Shown one piece after another: positions 1-13,390 of a stretch of 64,000 bases of DNA (positions are counted from its first letter, which is position 1; each line of letters begins with the position of its first letter). A program made the translations under genes and the position numbers. Where the stretch lies: NCBI GenBank assembly GCA_017590115.1, contig JAGGNK010010337.1, positions 5,531,679-5,595,678 of the forward strand. Reading direction: 5' to 3'. This stretch comes from Montifringilla adamsi (Eukaryota; Chordata; Aves; Passeriformes; Passeridae). Below the pieces are notes generated by a model. That model saw only the letters and a program-made list of their open reading frames with translations. It made no database searches and had not been told where the DNA came from.

Positions 1-728
1 TTTCGGTGTTATTTTGTGCTCCTCCCCCACCCACAGCGCCTGTGTGTTTGTGGTATCCATCTGTTGTTCCTAACCATACACTTGGACTGCAGGATCTCTG
101 AGGAAAGGGCCATTGACTCATGACATGTGCACAACACCTCACGCACTTTAGCCTCAGCCACCAGCTGAGACCTCACATTATGCCTGGCCTAAAACCAGAC
201 TAAGTCATGATAATTTTGAGATACACCAGGCATGCCCAGACACACACACACAGACATAAACCTGCATGTGTACAAGTCCACTGGAGGCAGGCACACAGGT
301 GCCACCTGATATCAGGGGAAGGAGAAAAGAGAGGGGCAAGATGAGAAGCTTTTGAGTGTGAAATTTTAGCTGGAACTATCTTCTGCCTGCTCACCCCCTC
401 TAGCTGCAGCCCACAGCCTCGCAGCACCACAAGTGCAGGAGCCTCTTGCCACACTTGCAACTCAGGTGCCCAGGGCATGAAAACACCTTTCTCAAATTCA
501 GCCACATTGCATTTTGCACAACGTAGAGGAACATCTGAGGTGCTCTGGAATCTGGTGCCAAACACACCGACACTTGCATAGACTTCCACAGGAGCAGGGT
601 TAAGGAAATGTGTGCTTTTGCAAAGCCCACCACGTGCACTGGTGCATGGAAGAAAACAGCAATGTCAGTGAGACTGGATGTGTCTTCCCTGGCTTTATGG
701 CTTTAAGCTACTTCTCATTTCATAGCTT
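1..728. other. No gene seen; unique sequence
   Basis: No exon, RNA gene or recognised repeat is visible. A short (CA)6 run lies at 241-252. Open frames of 129 and 79 codons on the minus strand overlap each other in different frames and match no family I recognise, so I treat them as chance. Confidence 0.6.
241..252. repeat. (CA)6 dinucleotide run
   Basis: Six uninterrupted CA units. It is short and probably only mildly polymorphic. Confidence 0.8.
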
Positions 729-730
729 CT

Positions 731-785
731 TTTGGGTTTTTTTGGGGTTTTTTTTGGTTGTTTTTTTTTTTTTTTTTTTTTTTTT
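731..785. repeat. T-rich low-complexity tract with a 25-nt T run
   Basis: G-interrupted T runs (TTTGGG, GGGG, GG) lead into an uninterrupted run of 25 T at 761-785. On the minus strand this is a poly(A) tract. No LINE or SINE body is recognisable on the side where a retrocopy would lie, so I call it simple low-complexity sequence. Confidence 0.85.
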
Positions 786-3700
786 GGATATTGTAAGAAA
801 TGGCTTGAAATGTTACTGAAATTTATTTTCATGGAATCTGTACCTGAAATGGAACATTTAGCTGAACCTGGTCTGGAATGCATGATTAGACAAAAATTTC
901 CAGAACTAGTTGTCCTCCACTAATCCCATTTTTCTTTTATGTTTTTCTAGCCAAGATGCACGTCTTCTGCTTTCCCATATTCACTGATACATAAATATGA
1001 AAGCAGGCAAAGAAAAAGTGATCTTCTTCCTTTTTTGTACTGCAGATCAAACTAAAGCTCACCCATACGTCCTCTGCCAGGTCACAAGACTTAAGCCTGG
1101 TCTCATATTCCAAGCAAAGACAAGCAGAGACTAGGAGACACAGATCATGAACAAGGTTTAAGCCCTTTTGCAAACCCACATGCACTGAAGAGAAGACATC
1201 CCCAGAGCTAGGGCTAGGTATGCCAGCTCCCTCCAAAATCCTGTGCTCTAAGACCAGCCTTATCTGGAATGTGCATGCTCAGAGCTGGTGGGAGAGGCTG
1301 TGATTCTGCAATTCAGCAAGCTTCCAGCTCAGCCTGGTGGGCCTTCTCCCAGAAAAGGAGGTTGAGACATTCTCCATCACTTGTGGCACCATCTCCCATG
1401 ATGAAAAAGATGACTGGAGGGTCAGTTGGAAGGGACAAGGAATTGGTTGTTCCATGAATTGACTCCCTGCATGTTTTGGGAACAGAAGACTTTACTTGGA
1501 AGAGCTGTCATTCTTCTGCCAACACTGAAGATGGACCCAGGGACTTAGTGGGGGGAAAAAAAGGTCAGGACAAGGCCTATACAATGGGTATGTCTGGTAC
1601 ACTGCTAATGACTATCATCTGGGTGAAACAACGGTAGGATGAGAAACTATTTCTTGGTGTACACAGAGCAAAGAAAGCCCCTTAAGCAAACATACCAGTA
1701 GAACAATTAGGTGGTTAATCACAACGTTGGCCACGAGAGGTTTTCTCCATTTTTTCACTTCAAAGGAGCAGTGATTAATAAACAGTGTTAATCTTCTGGA
1801 GAGATGAGTCAGCCCCCTGCCCACGCTGGGGTTATCCTCACAGTGCTGCTGCTGTTCAGAGCATGAGAGTTCTCCCTGGGGGGAAGAAATGCTTCATTTA
1901 GCTCACAGGGCTCCACACCAGATCACACAGCATTGCACTCCATGGCCTTCCTTCCAGCATTCCTGGGAAGGCATCATGCATGTGGATGGGGAGGCATCTC
2001 TGATTCCTCCTACACACAGAGAGTATTCGCCAATTCCAGGTGAAGATAACAGAGGAAAAGCCCCGGGATGGATCAGAGGCACTATGTTAAAATTCAGAGA
2101 TTTTGGAATCTCTATTCAGCTTTATTACAGAGCAGGAGTAGGTTGAAAGGCATCAGCAGTCACATTGAGTCCATGGGATGAATCGACCACCTCCTGCTTC
2201 TTTTCCCGGTCAGTTAAAGATATGCATGTGTTGGGTGACCAGAGCAGACCAGGAAATGGAGACAGTCCCACCTTTGTTCATTACTAACCCTGAAGAAATG
2301 TTCCCAGACCCAGGAGGAGGCAAGCTCAAGCAGCTGTGCATGAAAGGGCACTTTGCACAAGTCCTGCCTAACTCTGGAGAGGGAAAGGTCTAATCCCAGA
2401 TGTGATGTGATCACAAAAGAGGTCCCATTACTCTGTCCACCATGAGGAACACATGCTGGTTCATGGTCATCTCTGCCTTTCTCTCAAGGAAAGGGGGATG
2501 TATCTGTGGGGAGGATGACACCAGCAGCTCAGGCAGCAGCAGGCAAACACAGTGTTGCCAGTCTAAGGACACACACTGAAGAGCTGAGAAAAGAAAAGGG
2601 AAGCCCGAGAATACTAACAAGTCAGTAAGTGTTTCTCTGCCAATTTAACAACAGGCAGGCATCATACAAGGTGAGCTCTTTTTTCCCCCATACAGCCTTT
2701 GCTTCGTGCTCTCACACAAGCAATAGTTACAGAATCTCCTGCTTGGGTTTGGTGAGCTACATCACAGGAGCGCACCTAAGCACTGCCTTTGTAAAGCTAC
2801 TTCTACATGCACCATCCACTGTGCCAAAGGAACTGCCACCAAGGTGACACACCCTTCTCAGTCCTGTTCCTGCACTGTCTGTCCTCAGGCGGTCCCACCT
2901 GGTCTGAGCTATTCTACAGCGTGCTGCCAACAAACCGGGTCATCACTCAGCCTGTCCCACCATGGAACTGTCACTGCCAGTGGAGGAGCACCAGTTCACA
3001 CCAGCTGCAATAGTTGCCCAAGGTTTTAATGCACTCTTGCTACCCACAATAACTGCGAGATAGACATTAGGTCTGCCACAAATTTCCTCCCTGCCTCTGC
3101 TGCGAGGGCCCTCAGCTCCTCAGGGCATCACTGCCTGGAGTGCACTTGCTGAGCAGTGGACATTGCACTGCAATGACACTTGCTCCCTTCAGCTGTTCTC
3201 ATTCTCTTCCCAGGGCTTTTCTTTCTCTGCTCGATCTCCAGGAGGGAAGGAGGAGCCACAGAAGAGCTGGCTCTGCTCAGCAGGGCCTCTGCTCATTTCC
3301 TGAGCACTTTTTGACACGTTCCGTTTGTGACCAAGCTTGGGCTGGGATCCCAGCTGATATTTTAACTTCAGCCACTGTAAATAATTCACTGACATGCACT
3401 CCGCCTGCATTTTGGCACTTCTGCTTGTGTACAGTATTTTAAATTTTTTTTAAAGTTTCTTAGCATTCTCTGTGTCAGCTCTAAAGAAGAAGATGCCATC
3501 TTGGTGAAAGTGCCTGATCCTTGGTGAATTCTAGAGACACCAGATTGGTTTGACAATTCCATGCATAAAAACAATCACATTCTCTACTTAACAAGAGACA
3601 GATAAAGTGTTGTGCCATGTTCTTGGAGATGTTTACAGGACAGAGAATACTGGAACAACCACATGGCTTCAAACCAGGGAGTGATCAACATGAGGAACCT

Positions 3701-4547
3701 TGCAGTCATCAAGACCAGAAACTAAGCAGTCTGTAAACAAAAAGGGAAGTAAAAATCCTCTGTTGTGGGAGTCAATAAGAAGTTTCGCCCTCTCAGGCTG
3801 CTTATTTCTAAGTCTTCTCAGAGTTGACTTATTCCTTAAGACATCAGAATTCCTCACTGAGCCTTGCAAAGCACTTAATAAGTATTTATTTAGCATATGC
3901 TTATTTTTACATATGCAGCCAGCTCCAGTGGGAAAATAAGTGTGTTAAAAGTTTATCAATTCATTCCTGAGAAATCATCCAGTCTGGATTCTGCTTAACA
4001 AGTGAGAGAGATCTTGCACTTTCCTCAGTGTTTTTATGTTTCTATCATGCCTGTGATAGATGAGAATGAATCCTCTCATACAAAGTACAGATGGATACAG
4101 ACCACCTGGTCTCAGACTTTAGGTTCCCCCACAGTGCAGGTGACAACACTGGGAAACACAGCACTGAAGAGGTTAACAGGCACTAGCCTTCCCCTCACAG
4201 CCACCTTTCCTGGCCATCACAAGGAGGATTAGATTCTCTGAAAACACGGATTCCACAGCAAAAAGCAATCAGAAGTGCTGCACATGCCTTTCATTGGGTA
4301 TCATCCATCCCACTGCCTTAACCTTTCATCAGGGGTCCTTTCACAGCATGTAAGAGTTGTGCAGATATCTGAGGCCTCCTTCCAGGCTCTCCCTTCTCCT
4401 GGGGCTTGATCTGAGGGCAAAGAGTGGAAATTCAAAACAAACAGTAAACAAAACCAAGCTGTCCTAAGTGTAAGCCACACATTTGTTTGGAAGATTTTTG
4501 GCTAATTTTACTCGCTGTTTCCTGCTCACTCTGGAATCTCTTTTTCC
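786..4547. other. No gene seen; unique sequence
   Basis: Several open frames of 60-100 codons occur on both strands without a recognisable domain, consistent splice signals or a coding pattern. A 25-nt stretch near 3,870 resembles a MIR 3' end but is too short to call. I see no RNA gene. Confidence 0.6.
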
Positions 4548-4650
4548 TTTTTTTTTTTTTTTTTTTTTCCTCTCCCTTCCCTGACTTGGTTACAAGAAAA
4601 ACAAAGGGAGTGGGGGAACCCAGAAAAACATTAAATGAAAAAAAAAAAAA
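4548..4650. repeat. T21 tract followed about 70 bp later by A13 tract
   Basis: An uninterrupted T run at 4548-4568 is followed by pyrimidine-rich, then purine-rich sequence, and then an A run at 4638-4650. The T and A runs could pair as the arms of a simple stem-loop. No mobile element is recognisable between them. Confidence 0.75.
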
Positions 4651-6198
4651 TATACATACTCCCTCAAGAATCTCTTGTCCTATGTCAGGGGCCTGCCCAG
4701 CTTAATAACTGTAGAGTTAATGGACACATCAGGGTAGTATTTTCTCCTCCTGCTTGTCCATCAGGTAGGAAACCCCTTCAAACATTGCTGCTTCTTCCAG
4801 ATTGAGTAGGTAGATATGTTTATGGATGGCGCAAACCTAAGCTCCAAACATCTGTAGGACTCGGCTCCAACTCAAGGTCTGATCTGAGCTATCCTAGAAA
4901 CTCCATTTTTGTCTGGACCCAAAGTTGTTGGCCATCTGTAGAATGGAAATATGAGTGGAAACCTGTCATCACAAGATGCGGGGAATTGGAGTGAATTGTA
5001 GGCAGGCTACTTTAAGCTCTTCAGGATGGTTCCCAACTAGCAGAAAACTAGCTTAGCTGCAAGAATCAGCAAAACCACATTGGGTTCACATCACCAAAGA
5101 TTCTAGCCTTCTTCAGAAAAATTCATGGCATTCCAGGGTCTAATGGACAGCTGAGAGAAAACTTGCTATTCGTTAAATTCAGCAGCTTTATGCTTTCAGG
5201 TTAGAGTGGAAGGATATTCCTGGTACCCATGAGAGAGCTCCAGGAAAGCCTCCAACAAGCTCAAATTCCTGACACCTGCACCAGGCACATCATCTGGGCA
5301 CTCAGCCCCTGTTGTGCTCACTGTGTCTCCAGCAGAGAGCAAATAGATTCACTTCCCCAGAAACTGAAAAACCCAATCTACAGGACATTTCTTTGTACAT
5401 CATAAAGAAGCAAAGAAATACACAACCCCCTCCTCTTGTATCAGCAGCATGACTTGAGGACCTGTCAAACAATCCATCCCCATGACACTGAACCATTTCC
5501 TTAAGGGGATTTTAGAGGGGAAAGGAAGGCTTTTGAGGCAGCTATTTTTAAGCCAGGACAGTGCCAATCACATTGTGTTACTTCCAGTTTCACTCAAAGG
5601 TCAAAGGATTTTGGTGTTACCTTTTTCATATCTCCTAAAGCTTGTGCTGTCCCAGGTGAAGCTGTCACAACCTTCATGTCTCCTAACCCATATTTTTCCA
5701 TGATGGGAAGGATTATTTGAATGAGGATTCTGTGACACTAAAGGAAATCTCTAAGGTCTGACTGCCTTAAAATAAATAAAAAACAAAGCAACTAACTATA
5801 GAGGGTGACTCTCCGTTAATGCTATAGTTGTTTGCACAGTTAAGACATAATTAATGTACAGAGTCAGAAAGGTGCCTGTCATTGAGCTGTCATTGAAGTG
5901 AAAGCACAGACAGAGGCAGCAGTGTTGAAAATTAAAGGGAATAGAGTGTGCAATGATTTTTTTCCAGGGATGAAGGGCAAGCCAGCAACATATCAATGCC
6001 ACTCTCACAGGCCTTCCTGGATGTCCTTTACTACATATTTCTGTGTCAATAGCTTCTTTCAAAGTTTGGTCACTAACAAAGAAGTGCAACTGTTTGGTCT
6101 GCCTTGGCATTCCATTGCTCATGGGTTCTGGAGGAGAGTCCTAACTGAGATCTTTAAAGCACCTAAGCCTTGCAGAAGTTATCATAAGCTGTTTTTCG
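4651..6198. other. No gene seen; unique sequence
   Basis: No recognisable exon, RNA gene or repeat. The open frames at 5482-5703 and 5796-6122 lie on opposite strands and resemble no known protein. Confidence 0.6.
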
Positions 6199-6316
6199 TT
6201 ATCCCTGATTCATCAGCAGGGAAACTGAGGCAGCAGGAGGTAATGTACAACACAGTGGTAGATGAGAAGAGAATGTCTTGCCCCAGACTTCCAGCCGTTT
6301 GGCTTTGCCTACCAGA
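6199..6316 (-). mobile_element. MIR-like CORE-SINE remnant, antisense
   Basis: The plus strand carries, in order, a TTATCCC block, a GGGAAACTGAGGCA block, a degraded AGGTAA, a CACAGT-like segment and a CCCAGACTTCC block. This is the order of blocks in a reverse-complemented MIR/CORE-SINE, so the element is on the minus strand. MIR elements are ancient, tRNA-derived, amniote-wide SINEs mobilised by L2-type LINEs. The copy is heavily diverged, and the tRNA-derived head is not convincing. Boundaries and subfamily are uncertain. Confidence 0.5.
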
Positions 6317-8733
6317 CAATGTTGGATCCTGGGTAAATAATGGAGCTGTCACACCCAAATGTTATTTTTAAACTGCGGGTATTGGGTTTGGCACAAACTC
6401 CAGCAAAGCACAGCATGACCAAGGGAGCCCTGAGGAACAAGTGCCCCGCACAGATGGAGCTGCGTTGGGGAAACCTTCTTGTTGTGCTGCATTTATGCAA
6501 TCAGCTGAATGGCAGCCCAGGCCCCAGCCTGTGTCAGCAGCACCCGAGCACAGGGAGAGCCCAGACGGGAGGGACATGGCAGGATGGAGCAGTTGGCTCC
6601 ACCAGCCACCACCTCCTGCACCCTGGTGCCCTGGCCCAGGCCGCGCCAGTCAAATCCATAGGGGGGCAGCAAACCCTTTGCAGTCATGGGTCTACATTCC
6701 CAAAATGATCCTCTTCCACGCTCGGTCCCTGAGCAGCTGGAGAGCCCCACACACACAGCAGCCTCTGGAAGGTCAGCAAGCTCGGGGGAAGGGAGACGGG
6801 CCTCCAAAGTCTCTTTGAGCTGGACATGGGTGGCCAGCTCAGCCCAGCAACCCAGCTAGGGGGCATGACTTGTGCCTGAGCCCATCAGTAGGGCTGGCAG
6901 GGCTCTGGAAAAGCAGACAACACACAGCTAATTTCAGGTTTTGATAGGAAAACCTATGCTTCCACCTAAGACTGCCAGAACCCTTTTGTGTGTCAATGGA
7001 TGCAGACTCACTTTAGAGATTTGGGGCATGCAGGGTCCAAGGTGCTTTTATAATCGCACTGGTACGTAACAGCACAGGGACAGCCACACTGGCCTAGCAC
7101 AGAGGACCCTCTAGCTACATATCCAGCTTCCATGGTGGTCAACATCAGGAATGGAGCAAAGACCATAAGAAAAAGAGCACATGTGGACTTACTCCATCCC
7201 CAGGATGCTCCCCTGCCTCCAGAGGTGCACAACTTCAGTCAAATGTGTGGTACCCCATGTCCTCATGCTCCCCTCTCACAGCTGCAGCTTTAGCACAAAG
7301 CAAACCTGAGTTTAAGAAAGGGGCCAGAACTTACATTTAGTCTGTTTGTGTAGACAGAGCTGAGATGCAGAAGTAGGTGAAATTGTACCCCAATGAGCAC
7401 AAGCCCCTTGTCAATTATAACTAATTAGCCCTTTAGTGACCTTGCATCTCAGGCACCAACTTCGCTTTGAAATCCACACTAACTCTGTGCCCTCTCTCCC
7501 TCTCTCAGATTTCTGGCCAAGCATCTCTAAAACTTACATTCATGCCGTACTCAGTCACCCAAAAAAACTGAGAGACCAGCTTGCTCTCTGGACAGGTCAG
7601 GGAGAACAGACTAGAAAGGCACACAGGTGACTTACCCAATATCCCACCGGCAGCCAGTGGTGAAGTTGGGATTAGCTCAAGCATTTTCCACTTCTCCTCT
7701 CCCAAGCTCCAGCCCTTTCCATCTTGATTTTGCATTCTCCACCCAGCTGTCTTTACTGAACAGTGCCTTTTAGGCAGCTGTCAGGTTTGGATGAGTATCT
7801 CCACTCCATCAAATGGGCTGTCCCCCTTTGTGCTGTTAACCCTGATTTCCCACTGGAATGAACAAAGAAAAACAAGATAGATAGCTCCATGACAGCTGGA
7901 CAGGAGTTCACCTCTCCCTGTCCCTACTTGAGACAATTTTTCTCCTCCTTTTCCCCTCTCCACTAACAGCTTTACTAGAGACCCTTTTGTCTTCAGCTCC
8001 CTCCAGAAAAAAAAAAAAAAAAAAAAATCCTTATTTTCCCTCTATCCTAAAAATAGAGCTGGGACTTCCAGGTCCTAATCCCTCCAACAACTCTAGAGAG
8101 TGGTGGACAGGTGACAAACAGGTCAGCCCTTGCTTCTGCTTTCCTCCTTAGAGAGAAAAAATAAAAAACTTCAAAAATCAGTTCTACCCATTCCTTTAAG
8201 CTGCTCCATCTTAACACAGACATTTCCCCTTTCTCAGCCCCTGAGCACCCTCTCGGCTTGCCTCCACTAATAACATCCCAGACTAAACAACTCCATCCCT
8301 CTTTCAGTGGCTCACCTGCCTGCCCTGGCTACTGCCTGCCTGAGCTCAGGGAAGAGACACCAGTTCCTAAGCTCCACACAGCTCCCAGAGGGGAGGGGGG
8401 AAAAAAAGAATCCTAGGAAGTGAAAAGAAAGGAAAAGGGAGAGGATTTGATAGCAGGTTAAGAAATAGACATGCAGGTGCAGGGAGATGCAGCCCTAAGA
8501 GAAGAGGGCCTTATAAAAATACCTCAGCTGTGCTGGCTTTTAGCAGGGAGGTGCCTGCCATCCCCAGATTTATCTCTGCAGCAATCACCTATCCAGTCAC
8601 ACCTCCTTCTCCCTTTTACCTTACAACAGCACAGCATCCTTCCCTCAGGATCCCAAACAGTGAGGTTTAAAAAGCCTTCTGTTGGGCCCAGCTGTCAAAT
8701 ACCCAGGACAAACGTAGAAACAGAAGGGAGACT
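6317..8733. other. No gene seen; unique sequence with one A-run
   Basis: Open frames on both strands between 6340 and 6866 overlap heavily. This fits chance openness in locally GC-rich DNA better than a gene. A 21-nt A run lies at 8007-8027. No exon or RNA gene is recognised. Confidence 0.55.
8007..8027. repeat. A21 homopolymer
   Basis: Uninterrupted run of 21 A between CTCCAG and TCC. No upstream polyadenylation signal or retrotransposon body is recognised. Confidence 0.85.
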
Positions 8734-8816
8734 GCCTGATCCCAGCACAAACCTCTGTGATCAGTGCTGCAAGTGTGTCAGACTAAATGATCAGACTTCA
8801 TGACCACTTCTGGCCA
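8734..8816 (+). mobile_element. Possible ancient CR1 3'-end fragment
   Basis: The stretch around 8779-8816 reads like a decayed reptile-type CR1 3' end: a GACTAAATGATCA block, then a block resembling TGGTCCCTTCTGGCC, then ATGAGGAT. Only about 40 bases are clearly similar, and the expected short terminal repeats are not intact. It could be coincidence. Confidence 0.3.
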
Positions 8817-11800
8817 TGAGGATGAGCACTGAGGGAGATGATGGGAATCCATGAGAAAGCTCACAAAGCATTTGCCTGAAGACACCTGACTTGCAATTCT
8901 CCAAAACTTCACAAGAAGATAACTGCCCTGAGAAATACTAACACAACAAACCCTGAGCTCTGAAGTTTAAATAGCAAAGGTAGGGTTAGTTACAATTTTC
9001 CTTGGTGTTACTCCCTGTGGTGAAGAATGAGGCTAGCTACCTGGTGCATGGAGGAGAAAACAGCCTCCAGAACTCAACTGTGACAAAACCTGGGGCTGGA
9101 TCCAAGAGGAGGGCTGTACAGAGTCCTCTGCAGGAAAGGAAGTTTTATCAAGGTCTTTTCTGTCTGCTTAGAAGCTGGTTTCAATTAAAGAAAGAATCGC
9201 CACCAGCTCCCTCCTTGCCTTACCCCAGTAACACATAACATACCATCCCTGTTTCCTTCCCTGCCAGTTTGCCCTAATAAAAAGCAGAATTGTGCCTGAA
9301 AAGCGTGTTGCTCAAAGATGGCCCCGCCAAGCAGTCCAAGAGATGCACTCGCCAGCAGCCAGTCATACACACACATACCCGAATCCCTCGCTCGCCTGTA
9401 AACAAGACAGATCGCTTCCTCAGCTGCTGTATAGGAATTGCAAGCTGCTGTAGGAGAAACCTCTCTCCTCCTGGCTTTTAGTGCTGTGTGCAAGGTGATC
9501 AGGGAGGGCAGGCATTTCTGTCCTTGTAAATCTGAGGTCGTGATACCTCCTGGTCTGTGAAAGCTTTCCATGAAGGCTAATGTTTTAAGTTCAGATGCTA
9601 GAATTTGACTTATCTTCCCTTGAATGACCATGCAAGTCAGCATCAAGCAGAGGCCACCTCAGTGGCATTTATGAGACACCTGGCAGTGCCACCCCAGTAT
9701 TAGAACAACAACACAAATGATGCAGCAAGACCTTGCCATTATATGAAGCAGGCTTAGTTAAGTTAAGCACTTAAAATGTCATGCTTCTCAGACACCAGCT
9801 ATTTAACACATTTATTATACCAAGAATTACAAAGGGGCTGAAAGGAAAATGAGGGATGGTTTCCTCCAGGGCTCTCCTGAGTAACTCCCAGCAGAAAGTC
9901 TTTGACAAACTCAGAGTAAAAGCCTTGACAACAGCCATTTCCACCATGATACGAGTTTACAGCCCTGGGTTTAACATTTGAAAACCATTCAGCAGCATCT
10001 GCCAGGGAGAAAAGAGGAACGAATTGTGCTGAATCCAGACCCAATGACACTGCAATGCATGACAGCAAATCAATGAGGCAGAGAACAGCCTCTAAATTAT
10101 TTGTAGTGATATGGGACACAAACATGAAGCAAGACAACCAAGTGGCATGAGACCTCCCTGGTGTGGAACACCTGCACAGACAGCAGCAGGAAAACTTGGC
10201 AGGACAATGAGTACTCCCACCCCAGGCAGGCAGAAGGAGAGGAGAAGCCTGTGAGCCGTGCACACTCCCAAGCACTGCTGCCAGCCCAGAGCAGTCTGGT
10301 CTCTCCAGTCACCAGTAGGGATAGAGCCACTTCAGCAATGCAGAAGAGATGCTCTAGGAGCATGTGCCAGCTGCCCAGCACACGGACAGACTCACAGAAC
10401 CTGCATCCTTTCACTCAGGGCAGCTAGCAGCTCCTCGTCCTTCAAAGGCCACCAGCAGAGAAGAAGCTGCCCATCACCGGGAGGTGGGGACAATGGCTAG
10501 GAGGGGCAGAGGCTTGCGTGCAGCATATTGGCTGTGCTAGGCAACACCAAAACCAGCATAAAACAAAGAATCAGACTATTTGTTCTGATCTATACTCCTG
10601 CCTCCCTGGACCTCAGACCCATGGCAGGCACAGCCCAGCCATGGCCAGCTGAAGGCTAAGGGAGGAAGGCCTGGGCAGCCCAGCTGCAGAGGCTGTGGGG
10701 AGCCAGAACAACCCTGAAAAATTGTCACATCTTTCCTTTCCCTCCAGTCCTTTCTGGCTTCTCTCCCCCCTCCTCATCAGGAAGCGCATCTCAGTGGTCA
10801 GGAACAGATCAAAGCCCTCTGTCTGGCAAGCCAGCTCTCCTCCCGTGGGACAAGCCCCAAGCACCTCTGCAAAGGGCATTTCCCCCCTCCAGCCACCCTC
10901 TGCTGCAAGCAGGCAGAAACAGTGGCTCTTCCAGCTCTTTCATCTCCCTGTTTGATTTTCCTTGCTCTGGTTCTCAGAGCTTGAAGTCAGTGGATGGTTC
11001 ATTAAAAGAGAGGGAAAACAAGCCATCCCAATGCTTGAATGGCTTTACAGCGAGACTCCCTCGTGGAAAGCATGACTGAACATATTGAGAGGTTTTTTAA
11101 TCTAGCTTTGAAACATAGGTGAGGGTTACACCCTGAGTTTTATTATATTGCCTATAGCAAGGCATGTTCTAGGGAGCAATCTAGGTATTTTATAGGTGCC
11201 TGGTCAGCTTTGCCAGTTCCACCCATCCAAATGTCACAAGACATGTTCAAAACACAGAGACCAGCTTTAAATAATCACAAGCCCTTTATTATTTAAAACC
11301 CCAAAAGACAGACCTTCCTTTCTTTGCCATCTGTTTTTCTGAGGTTTTAAGATTTATGCCATCAAACTCTGCGTGTATAGGCGTGGTTTGGTTGCTTTTT
11401 TTTTCTGAACTCAAACGTACAGATCTCATATAAATCCTTTGACCCCAGGAACTTAGTCTTTGGAGAAGAAAAAACATCAAACACAGGAAGATTGCCCATA
11501 ATTGACAACCCTTGTTGCTAGTTTCCTTCCCAATAAATTTTTTTGCATCTTTCTGACAGCAGGTCACAGGTTGCCCTAATCATATGGCCACAGCTATCTA
11601 GGAGGGGAAGGCATTTGGGACAAGGTTTTGAAGAGGAACACTTATGGACATACATCAGAACAATGAAGTTGACATGTTCTCCCAAAGGGTATCTTTCCTT
11701 CTGCTATTTCAAGACACATCATGCATGATAAGATTATGCACGCTGCATACATCCTCTTAGTATGTGGGTGTGCCTGATTTCCTCTCAACATTGCAATGGC

Positions 11801-12147
11801 ACCAGAGATAACAGGAGACATCCAGAGGGACTCTGCTCTCACTGCTACTACTGTCCTACCAGAGAGCTCCACAAATTGTCCAGCCTTACACTGCTACAAT
11901 GAGCATAAAATCCACTCTGCCCTGGATAACACTGCTAAACCTGGCCACAAACAGGACACCCATATGCTTTAAACAGGATTAGGCCCTGCCTAAACTTTGC
12001 AGTCCATTTTCAGAAATTTAGAGACAAGTGTTGTAACAAGACCTAGACAGCGCAAAGCAGACACATAATGCTTTATTACTCCATAGGTCAAGGATCCTCC
12101 CAAAAAGTAGAAACCAACAAGGCATAGTCACAGTGATACCTAAACTT
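8817..12147. other. No gene seen; unique sequence
   Basis: No recognisable exon, RNA gene or repeat. The longest frames (9185-9646 and 9799-10275, both minus) show no known domain. Confidence 0.6.
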
Positions 12148-12186
12148 AGTTCAGCCACAGAAAAGAAAAGAAGCTGTGGCTGAACT
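12148..12186. repeat. Perfect 13-bp inverted repeat with 13-nt purine loop
   Basis: The left arm 12148-12160 (AGTTCAGCCACAG) is the exact reverse complement of the right arm 12174-12186. They are separated by AAAAGAAAAGAAG. The hairpin is too short for a canonical microRNA precursor and has no flanking element structure. It may be chance, a decayed mobile-element end or a local palindrome. Confidence 0.9.
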
Positions 12187-13372
12187 GTTTCTTTATTTCT
12201 CTTTGATCTGTGCCTGACACTCCAGGAGTCACCAGTAACCAGGAGTAATTTATAATAAGCTTTAAGCTGCTCTGATTTATTCTGAGAGCTGAAGCCAGGT
12301 GCAAGGAAGTTCAATAGCCAGAATTTCTTTTCTTTTGTTGGGGGCAACAAAACACTAAACACTAAAAATCCCCAGTGTGGCATACTTTGGGCTTCAATAC
12401 AATGGGCAAAGACAGCATATTCAGAAAGCATGTAAAAAGGAATCAGACTTTTTGCATTAGGATGTACTAATTGTTTTTTGAGAGCCCTTTTTCTAGCTGC
12501 AAATCCTGACCCTGGAACAGCACTCAAATCATGATGTGGCATGAGCAACAGAAAAGTAAAAAACACAGACAAAATTAAGAGTGGAAAACAATAACCTTGA
12601 TGACTTTCAAAAGGAAGTGAATGAGGTGGATGTTCTCCATCTATTCTCAACTTCCTGACATGACATGCAAAAAAAATGGGCAACCCGAAGTTTGATTCAG
12701 AGAGCAGAACTGCAGAAGTTATTATCAGCAGGACTGATGGGAAATTCAGCCACTAGCTGGGCTTGTTCTTACACTTACAGATTGTTCACAAACAGATCCT
12801 AATTCTGCCCAAGTAAATCTACAGATTTCAAAACTATATCCCTGCAGGTTAGGAAGTCCACAACTATAATGGGTCAGCATCACCTAACTCCCTTTGACTT
12901 GTTTGAATAACCCAGCCTTCACCAGCCCACTGAACAAACCCAGCTGCTCTCTTGGAGCTACTCACATGCCTTTTTCACTTGGATTTTTACTTTTTGTTAT
13001 TCAGGGCATGTGACTGCTCACCTGTACTACATGGTTTGATTCTACAGCACAAATGGATGACCAAAGACTTTTAATATAAGAGAACAAACAAGGCTGAATG
13101 ATGAAGAAGTCACAATTCACAATTTTTTGGACAAAAAATGCTTTTGTGCTAGAGTTTGCAAAGCCTTTTAGATTCATAAACATTTTCCCCACTGCCCAAA
13201 GGTCATCTGCATACTCATAAATAACCAATAATATAACTCTTTGGAGACCAGCAAAGCCAAGTCAAATTGAGAGTTTGCCAACATGCCCACTATACTGTTT
13301 ACTCCATTAGTGCACCGGACCCTGCAATGGAGCACTTGACTCTGTCCCTTCCAAATTAAATGAAAGAAATGT
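12187..13372. other. No gene seen; unique sequence
   Basis: A 221-codon minus-strand open frame spans 12018-12683. It has no recognisable domain, and much of its length is explained by A/G-rich plus-strand sequence that excludes minus-strand stop codons. Nothing else is recognised. Confidence 0.55.
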
Positions 13373-13390
13373 AAAAAAAAAAAAAAAAAA
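13373..13390. repeat. A18 homopolymer
   Basis: Uninterrupted run of 18 A with no recognisable retrotransposon body upstream. Confidence 0.85.

Noticed and set aside
731..785. Poly(T) tract as the reversed poly(A) tail of a retrogene
   Set aside because: No processed-gene sequence is recognisable on the appropriate side, and G-interrupted T runs suggest low-complexity sequence.
3862..3895. MIR 3'-end-like string (AAAGCACTTAATAAGTATTTATT)
   Set aside because: About 25 bases of simple AT-rich sequence. The upstream core is not recognisable.
12018..12683. 221-codon minus-strand open frame with hydrophobic segments
   Set aside because: The hydrophobicity follows from A-rich plus-strand sequence. 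No family similarity is recognised, and a perfect palindrome sits inside it.
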